Positions 5,233-7,790 of a stretch of 7,790 nt of DNA are shown piece by piece. The stretch lies in NCBI GenBank assembly GCA_002402945.1, contig DHGV01000084.1:13248-21037 (forward strand). The letters run 5' to 3'. How positions within the stretch are numbered: the first letter of the stretch is position 1; every line of letters begins with the position of its first letter. Both the position numbers and the translations under genes were made by a program. The notes beneath the pieces were generated by a model. The model was not told the origin of the DNA. It was given only the letters and a program-made list of their open reading frames with translations, and ran no database searches. The stretch comes from Pelotomaculum sp. UBA4789. GTDB lineage: Bacteria > Bacillota > Desulfotomaculia > Desulfotomaculales > Pelotomaculaceae.

Positions 5233-6117
5233 TCAGGCCCGGGGGTGGGTGCGGTCATATATTTCCTTCAGTTTATTCTTGGTGAGATGGGTGTAGATCT
5301 GGGTTGTACTGATATCAGAATGGCCCAGCATTTCCTGCACCGAGCGTATATCGGCCCCGTTCTCCAGCAGGTGGGTGGCAAACGAATGCCTGATCGTGTG
5401 CGGGCTGACTTCTTTGGTGATCCCTGCGCTTTTGGCGTATTTTCTTAATATTTTCCAAAAGCCCTGCCTGGTCAGCCTCCTGCCATGCTGATTGACAAAA
5501 AAAGCCTGGTTTTTATCCCTCATCAGCTTAGGCCTGCCGCGGTCCAGGTACTCCTGCAGGCAGCGGGCGGCTACATCACCTAGCGGTACCATGCGTTCTT
5601 TTTTGCCTTTCCCGTAACAGCGGATAAAACCGTTGTCAATATGGATATGCTCCAGGTCCAAAGTAATCAGCTCAGTGACTCTGATCCCGGTTGCGTACAG
5701 CAGCTCAAGCATGGCCTTGTCCCTAATCCCACTTGGTTCACCGCTCATTGGCTGTCCCAGCAGCTGATCCACTTCCTCAGCGTTGAGCACCCGGGGCAGT
5801 TTTTGATGCTGTTTTGGCGATTCCAGGTCCGCCGTCGGATCTTTGGCCAGCGTCCCTTCCCTGACCAGAAACCTGAAAAACGACCTCAGCGCTGCCAGGT
5901 GCCGGGAAACCGTCGCGGCGGAGCGGCCCTTCATCTGAAGCATATAAAGATAAGCCAGGAGCGTATCTTTGTCAGCCTGGTCCAGGTTTGCCACTTTTCG
6001 CTTGCGCAGAAAATCAAGAAAAGCGGCAAGGTCGGCCCGGTAAGAGACAAGGGTGTTCTCGGTGAGCCCCCGCTCAACAGCCAGGTGGTATAGGAATTCG
6101 TCCAGATGTACCTGCAT
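5233..6117 (-). CDS. xerD: Tyrosine recombinase XerD
   Basis: A 294-aa site-specific recombinase. XerD acts with XerC at dif to resolve chromosome dimers (family knowledge). The N-terminal SAM-like core-binding domain covers about residues 1-90 (HLAVERGLTENTLVSYRADL). The catalytic domain has the complete tyrosine-recombinase set: Arg146 (ATGIRVTEL), Lys170 (YGKGKKER), His240 and Arg243 (HTIRHSFATHLL), His266 (MLGHSDIS) and nucleophile Tyr275 (TQIYTHL). Length and the C-terminal motif fit XerD rather than a phage integrase. The ATG at 6117 is the only reasonable start, since two in-frame TAA codons precede it; the ribosome binding site (GGAG/GGGG) is weak. xerD beside deoB and pdp is, as I recall, a common arrangement in Clostridia. 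Separated from porB by a terminator, so it probably has its own promoter, which I cannot place. The TGA abuts a repeat element; no dif-like site is recognisable. Confidence 0.93.
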   Translation of the reverse strand: MQVHLDEFLYHLAVERGLTENTLVSYRADLAAFLDFLRKRKVANLDQADKDTLLAYLYMLQMKGRSAATVSRHLAALRSFFRFLVREGTLAKDPTADLESPKQHQKLPRVLNAEEVDQLLGQPMSGEPSGIRDKAMLELLYATGIRVTELITLDLEHIHIDNGFIRCYGKGKKERMVPLGDVAARCLQEYLDRGRPKLMRDKNQAFFVNQHGRRLTRQGFWKILRKYAKSAGITKEVSPHTIRHSFATHLLENGADIRSVQEMLGHSDISTTQIYTHLTKNKLKEIYDRTHPRA

Positions 6118-6153
6118 TTATTAACCCCGCTCCGATTCTTCACTAGCATAAGA

Positions 6154-6204
6154 GGTTCGGCTTTAGCCGACCGAAGGAAGCAAGAGAACCGTCCCCCTGC
6201 TTCC
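6154..6204 (+). repeat. Composite palindromic element between porB and xerD
   Basis: Hairpin with stem TCGGC (6157-6161) / GCCGA (6166-6170) and loop TTTA, with GG and CC flanks pairing across a bulge, then GAAG and a core repeat (6177-6203) with centre AGAACCGTCCCC. Same orientation and module order as 3618-3704 and 5117-5230, but single copy, with no TTGTAGG leader and no tail array. Read with transcription, it lies just after the porB terminator. Confidence 0.8.
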
Positions 6205-6239
6205 TAATAAAAAGTAGAGCCTTCAAATAGACTCTACTT
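6205..6239 (-). terminator. Intrinsic terminator after porB
   Basis: On the minus strand AAGTAGAGTC (6239-6230) pairs with GGCTCTACTT (6221-6212), a 10-bp stem with one T-G wobble around an 8-nt loop. The run CTTTTTATTA follows immediately. It starts about ten bases after the porB TGA. Stem, T run and position make this the end of the por operon. Confidence 0.85.
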
Positions 6240-6249
6240 CCACACTCTT

Positions 6250-7188
6250 TCAAATTGTAATCTTCGCCCGCTCCCGCATAAAAGCGATCTGGCGGTCGAC
6301 GTCTCCTTGAATTTCGGCGATGCGCTGCGCGGCGTCAGGCCCTTTAAGCAGGCGGTTGAAGCGACCCTGCTTCATTACGTATTCATCCACCGGGGCAGCG
6401 TCTTTTTTGCCGTTGATGATCAGCGAGCTGGGATTATTAAAGCTGATCTTGCCATTTTCCGCTTCCCATAACAGCCAGGCGCCGCTTTGCACGGCCATGC
6501 GGCTCAGCTGCACGGTTTCAGCCATATCAAACTGCCAGCCCAAATAACAGGGGGCCAGTATTTCTATATATTTCATACCGTAAATATTTTTGGCTTTTAC
6601 CACCTTGTCGTACAGGTCGCCGGGGTAAGCCACGGTGGCGGTAGCTACGTAGGGAATATTGTGCTCCAGCATCAGCAGGGCCATGTTTTTCTTGGGCTGG
6701 CGCTTGCCGGTGGGGGTAGTGGTGGTGTAACTGCCGCGCGGGGTGGCGCCGCTGCGCTGCACGCCGGTATTGCTGTAGGCTTCATTGTTATAGCAAAAGT
6801 GAATGATATTATCGTTGCGCTCGGCTGCGGCTGAAAGCGCCTGGAAACCGATATCGTAAGTGCCGCCATCGCCTACCCAGTTGAATACGGTAGGCAGTTC
6901 ACCCTGCAGGCGGCCCTTTTCCTTCAATATTTCAACCGCCTGGGTAATACCGGAGGCCGAAGAGCCGGCGGTCGCAAAGCAAATATTAATACAGGGCCAG
7001 TTGTAGGCCAGCCTGGGTGTCATACCCATGCTGGCTACCGCGCAGGAGGGGGTCAGCAGCATGATGGCGTTTGGTCCCAGAGCCTTGCCCACAATGCGCA
7101 GCGCCAATGCGGACGGGCAGCCGCCGCAGGCGCCATTGCCGCTTAAAACCTGCTCATTATCCGGTAGTTGTTTGATACTGGTAGTCAT
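6250..7188 (-). CDS. porB: Pyruvate:ferredoxin oxidoreductase (pyruvate synthase), beta subunit
   Basis: The thiamine-diphosphate subunit of the multi-subunit pyruvate:ferredoxin oxidoreductase: pyruvate + CoA + oxidised ferredoxin to acetyl-CoA + CO2 + reduced ferredoxin, reversible, cytoplasmic. Length 312 aa is normal. Four cysteines fit the [4Fe-4S] ligands: Cys21 and Cys24 (ACGGCP), Cys49 (TPSCA) and Cys214 (APCYLGW). The cofactor motif runs from GDGGTYDIG (106-114) to YNNEAYSNTG (133-142). The segment GVQRSGATPRGSYTTTTPTGKRQPKKN (142-168) is typical of pyruvate-specific rather than 2-oxoglutarate or branched-chain members. The family's usual GHxxC before the first cysteine is GNGAC here. 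It is 32 nt downstream of porA, with AAAGGA (7205-7200) before the ATG at 7188, so the two are co-transcribed. It is the last gene of the operon, followed by a terminator. Confidence 0.95.
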   Translation of the reverse strand: MTTSIKQLPDNEQVLSGNGACGGCPSALALRIVGKALGPNAIMLLTPSCAVASMGMTPRLAYNWPCINICFATAGSSASGITQAVEILKEKGRLQGELPTVFNWVGDGGTYDIGFQALSAAAERNDNIIHFCYNNEAYSNTGVQRSGATPRGSYTTTTPTGKRQPKKNMALLMLEHNIPYVATATVAYPGDLYDKVVKAKNIYGMKYIEILAPCYLGWQFDMAETVQLSRMAVQSGAWLLWEAENGKISFNNPSSLIINGKKDAAPVDEYVMKQGRFNRLLKGPDAAQRIAEIQGDVDRQIAFMRERAKITI

Positions 7189-7220
7189 ATCTCGTCCATT
7201 CCTTTCATGGTATATGCTTT

Positions 7221-7790
7221 TTATTCATCCATCATGGCGCGGATCTCGGCGGCCATGAAGCGGTGGGTAAGGTCAACGCCGCCTATGCCCATCACCCGGT
7301 TTTTAACCGTGATGTCGCTGCGCCGGCCAAAGAGCACGCTTTTTAACTCAGAAGCCAGAATCCCTCCGGGATGGCCGTAGTTGTAGTTGCGGTCCAGTAC
7401 CATCACCTGCGAATTTTGCGGCAGCGCGCTGATGATATCCTCGGCAGGAAAGGGCAGGTACAGGCGCAGCCTCAGCAGACCGGCTTTGATGCCCTGCTCG
7501 CGCAGGCTATCGATGGAGAGTCTTAATTCTGCCGCCATACTGTTGACTGCAAGGGCCACTACTTCGGCGTCTTCCAGCCGGTAGGTATCGATTGTGTCGC
7601 CGTCCCACAGGCCGGTGATATCCTTATATTCCTTCGCTGCCTGCTTTACCAGCGGGATGGATGCCATGATATCATCAGACAGCATCCGGCGATAGAGCGC
7701 GTATTCGGCTGCATTGGTCACATTGCTGAAGGCAGAGGGATGAGCCGGGTCGAGCCGCCATTCCGGTTCATGCGGGGGCAGGAAACGGTC
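7221..7790 (-). CDS. porA: Pyruvate:ferredoxin oxidoreductase, alpha subunit, C-terminal part (partial)
   Basis: The last 189 codons of a gene that enters from the right edge. It reads through from DRFLPPHEPEWRLDPAHPSA at the edge without a stop; the GTG at 7721 is an internal valine codon, not a start. The middle matches the swivelling transketolase-C-like domain of PorA: VVALAVNSMAAELRLSIDSLREQGIKAGLLRLRLYLPFP, then a VMVLDRNYNYGHPGG strand-turn, ending RVMGIGGVDLTHRFMAAEIRAMMDE. The alpha subunit's N-terminal domain, which helps bind thiamine diphosphate, is outside the window. With porB 32 nt downstream, this is the four-subunit type of enzyme (family knowledge); the gamma and delta genes would be expected to the right of the window. 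Confidence 0.93.
   Translation of the reverse strand, partial: DRFLPPHEPEWRLDPAHPSAFSNVTNAAEYALYRRMLSDDIMASIPLVKQAAKEYKDITGLWDGDTIDTYRLEDAEVVALAVNSMAAELRLSIDSLREQGIKAGLLRLRLYLPFPAEDIISALPQNSQVMVLDRNYNYGHPGGILASELKSVLFGRRSDITVKNRVMGIGGVDLTHRFMAAEIRAMMDE

Noticed and set aside
4938..5258. 106-aa minus-strand open frame between xerD and deoB
   Set aside because: It consists of translated repeats (heptamer array giving SDV-type residues, hairpins giving AASAA-type residues) and overlaps the xerD 3' end. A repeat-derived frame of this kind is an annotation hazard, not a gene.
5233..6249. dif site or integrated element linked to xerD
   Set aside because: No 28-bp dif-like sequence was recognised near the gene, and the neighbours are ordinary metabolic genes; the recombinase fits the housekeeping XerD type.

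Overview
All recognisable genes lie on the minus strand, so transcription runs from high to low coordinates. The gene set points to a strictly anaerobic, moderately GC-rich Firmicute of the Clostridia, most like the Peptococcaceae/Desulfotomaculum-Pelotomaculum group (inference). The pointers are a split multi-subunit pyruvate:ferredoxin oxidoreductase, a stand-alone TrpB2, a DHH-type protein start of the kind seen in DHH/CBS tRNA nucleotidyltransferases, strong purine-rich ribosome binding sites, and TTG and GTG starts.

Layout in order of transcription. The 3' part of porA and all of porB (pyruvate:ferredoxin oxidoreductase alpha and beta) end at a convincing intrinsic terminator near 6205-6239. 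Then come xerD (tyrosine recombinase), deoB (phosphopentomutase) and pdp (pyrimidine-nucleoside phosphorylase), then trpB2, which ends at a terminator at 521-552. Last is the 5' end of a DHH-family gene with its own extended -10 promoter, running off the left edge. DeoB and Pdp form a nucleoside-salvage pair: Pdp releases (deoxy)ribose-1-phosphate from pyrimidine nucleosides and DeoB isomerises it to the 5-phosphate for central metabolism. PorAB oxidises pyruvate to acetyl-CoA or makes pyruvate from it.

The most unusual content is between the genes. Four of the six gaps (291-575, 3374-3704, 4878-5232, 6118-6249) carry pieces of one composite family of short palindromic repeats. Its modules are (a) a 7-nt tandem array, (b) a TTGTAGG-led hairpin with a 7-bp stem and 4-nt loop whose arms vary in a compensatory way, (c) a 27-bp core with GAAGCAA/GCTTC arms around a GAAC-GTCCCC centre, and (d) short GGAAGCAG-type tandem tails. 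Two composite copies begin 1-2 nt after the stop codons of xerD and deoB. The pattern resembles REP/BIME or MITE-type elements. No transposase is present in the window, so mobility is an inference. The gap between pdp and trpB2 (1932-2059) has none of these repeats, nor does the 32-nt porA-porB gap.
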